A stretch of DNA of 6,804 nucleotides from Leptolyngbyaceae cyanobacterium M65_K2018_010 (GTDB lineage Bacteria; Cyanobacteriota; Cyanobacteriia; Phormidesmidales; Phormidesmidaceae), in assembly GCA_015295885.1 (NCBI GenBank), contig DVEE01000222.1:1-6804 (forward strand), given 5' to 3'. The notes beneath the pieces are model-generated. The model saw only the letters and a program-made list of their open reading frames with translations. It searched no databases and was not told where the DNA came from. A program made the position numbers and the translations under genes. Shown here in pieces: positions 5,814-6,804 of the stretch (its first letter is position 1; every line of letters starts with the position of its first letter).

Positions 5814-6794
5814 TTAAGCTAACCAACGGGCCACGTCTTTGGCATGGTAGGTCAAAATCAGATCGGCACCAGACCGCTTAAAGCTGGTCATGGTTTCCAT
5901 CACCACCTTTTGCTCGTCGATCCAGCCGTTCAGGGCTGCTGCTTTGACCATGGCGTATTCGCCAGACACGTTATAGGCCGCCACCGGCAGGTGGGTGGCC
6001 TGCTTCACCCGCCAGATAATATCCATATAGGCTAGGGCGGGCTTCACCATCAGCATGTCGGCCCCTTCGGCGATGTCTAGCTCAATTTCCTTCAGCGCTT
6101 CGGTGCCATTGGCGGGGTCCATCTGGTAGGTGCGGCGATCACCGAACTGGGGGGCTGACTCGGCCGCATCCCGAAACGGCCCGTAGTAAGCGGAGGCATA
6201 CTTGGCCGCGTAGGACAGAATCGGCGTATCGACAAAACCATGCTCATCCAGACCGGCGCGAATGGCCTGGACAAAGCCGTCCATCATACCGGAGGGAGCA
6301 ATGATGTCAGCCCCAGCCTGGGCCTGGGAAACCGCTGTTTTTTTCAGTAACTCTAGGGTAGGGTCGTTCAGCACTTGGCCGGTTAAATCCCCCACTTCTA
6401 GATAGCCGCAGTGACCGTGGGCGGTGTACTCGCACAGGCAGGTATCGACTATCACCACCAGGTTGGGGACGGCGGCTTTGACGGCCGCCGTGGCGGTTTG
6501 GACAATTCCGCAATCATGCCAGGCTCCCGTGGCATCGGTGTCTTTATCTTCTGGAATGCCAAACAAAATAATCGCTGGAATACCCAGGTCATAAACTTCC
6601 TTAGCTTCCTCAACGATTTTATCTACGGAGAGTTGATAAACCCCCGGCATGGAAGGGACTTCCTTGGCGACCCCATCCCCTGGCACGGCAAACAGGGGAT
6701 AAACCAAATCGGCCTGGGTCACCAGGTGTTCTTGCACCATGCGGCGAATTTGAGGGTGCTGACGTAGACGGCGAGGGCGATGGGTGGGAAACAT
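5814..6794 (-). CDS. hemB: Delta-aminolevulinic acid dehydratase (porphobilinogen synthase)
   Basis: HemB condenses two 5-aminolevulinate molecules into porphobilinogen, the common step to haem, chlorophyll and phycobilins, in the cytosol. The 326-residue product is the normal length and starts MFPTHRPRRLR, as in cyanobacterial homologues. Both Schiff-base lysines are present: Lys198 in SYAAKYASAYYGPFRD (194-209) and Lys251 in MVKPALAYMDI (249-259). The metal site is the cysteine type, DTCLCEYTAHGHCG (117-130; Cys119, Cys121, Cys129). This predicts a zinc-dependent active site rather than the Asp-rich magnesium form of plants. TYQMDPANG (222-230), VAAYNVSGEY (271-280) and the C-terminal ILTYHAKDVARWL are also family-typical. 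Only ten bases upstream of the ATG are in the window (a T-run), so its promoter and ribosome binding site cannot be judged. It is the first visible gene of a hemB-surE pair. Confidence 0.97.
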   Translation of the reverse strand: MFPTHRPRRLRQHPQIRRMVQEHLVTQADLVYPLFAVPGDGVAKEVPSMPGVYQLSVDKIVEEAKEVYDLGIPAIILFGIPEDKDTDATGAWHDCGIVQTATAAVKAAVPNLVVIVDTCLCEYTAHGHCGYLEVGDLTGQVLNDPTLELLKKTAVSQAQAGADIIAPSGMMDGFVQAIRAGLDEHGFVDTPILSYAAKYASAYYGPFRDAAESAPQFGDRRTYQMDPANGTEALKEIELDIAEGADMLMVKPALAYMDIIWRVKQATHLPVAAYNVSGEYAMVKAAALNGWIDEQKVVMETMTSFKRSGADLILTYHAKDVARWLA

Positions 6795-6804
6795 AAAAAA
6801 CTGA

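Noticed and set aside
6411..6767. 118-codon plus-strand frame opposite hemB
   Set aside because: It lies wholly inside the conserved hemB gene on the other strand, and its translation shows no known motif.
1..6804. Mobile elements, CRISPR arrays, tRNA or rRNA genes
   Set aside because: I saw no transposase motifs, terminal inverted repeats, regularly spaced direct repeats or tRNA-like cloverleaf sequence; nearly all the window is accounted for by core genes.

Overview
The window comes from a cyanobacterium. It opens with the last codons of psbD (photosystem II D2) overlapping a GTG-started psbC (CP43). The core proteins carry typical cyanobacterial signatures, and three copies of the cyanobacterial HIP1 palindrome GCGATCGC lie inside genes. 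The genus cannot be fixed from this stretch; moderately high GC and the protein variants would suit a Leptolyngbya/Synechococcus-like lineage, but that is only a guess.

Layout, left to right. Positions 1-1415 (+) hold the psbD 3' end and complete psbC, closed by a very clear intrinsic terminator at 1452-1480. Positions 1481-1793 are a 313-base stretch without a recognisable gene. It carries a weak promoter candidate, a small unrecognised ORF and three tandem inverted repeats that could fold into a structured leader. Positions 1794-5082 (+) form a probable three-gene operon: a DUF502 (COV-like) membrane protein, the antitermination factor nusB, and the SRP receptor gene ftsY. Positions 5103-6794 (-) hold a convergent hemB-surE pair (porphobilinogen synthase, then a SurE-type nucleotidase), with only 20 bases between the ends of ftsY and surE.

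The genes are housekeeping: photosystem II antenna and oxygen-evolving-centre support (psbC), tetrapyrrole synthesis feeding chlorophyll, haem and bilins (hemB), co-translational membrane insertion (ftsY), rRNA antitermination (nusB), nucleotide salvage or stress (surE), and an uncharacterised membrane protein. I found no mobile element, CRISPR array, tRNA or rRNA, and nothing that looks like a wholly new system.

The most unusual observation is at the 5' end of nusB. A well-placed ribosome binding site and ATG (2660) begin the expected NusB N-terminus (MQARR), but that frame stops after 19 codons. The rest of NusB is in the +1 frame from 2676, as if about 20 bases covering the conserved arginine-rich first helix were missing. 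Next to it, the nusB ribosome binding site sits in the loop of a possible hairpin that competes with a second hairpin over the upstream stop codon.
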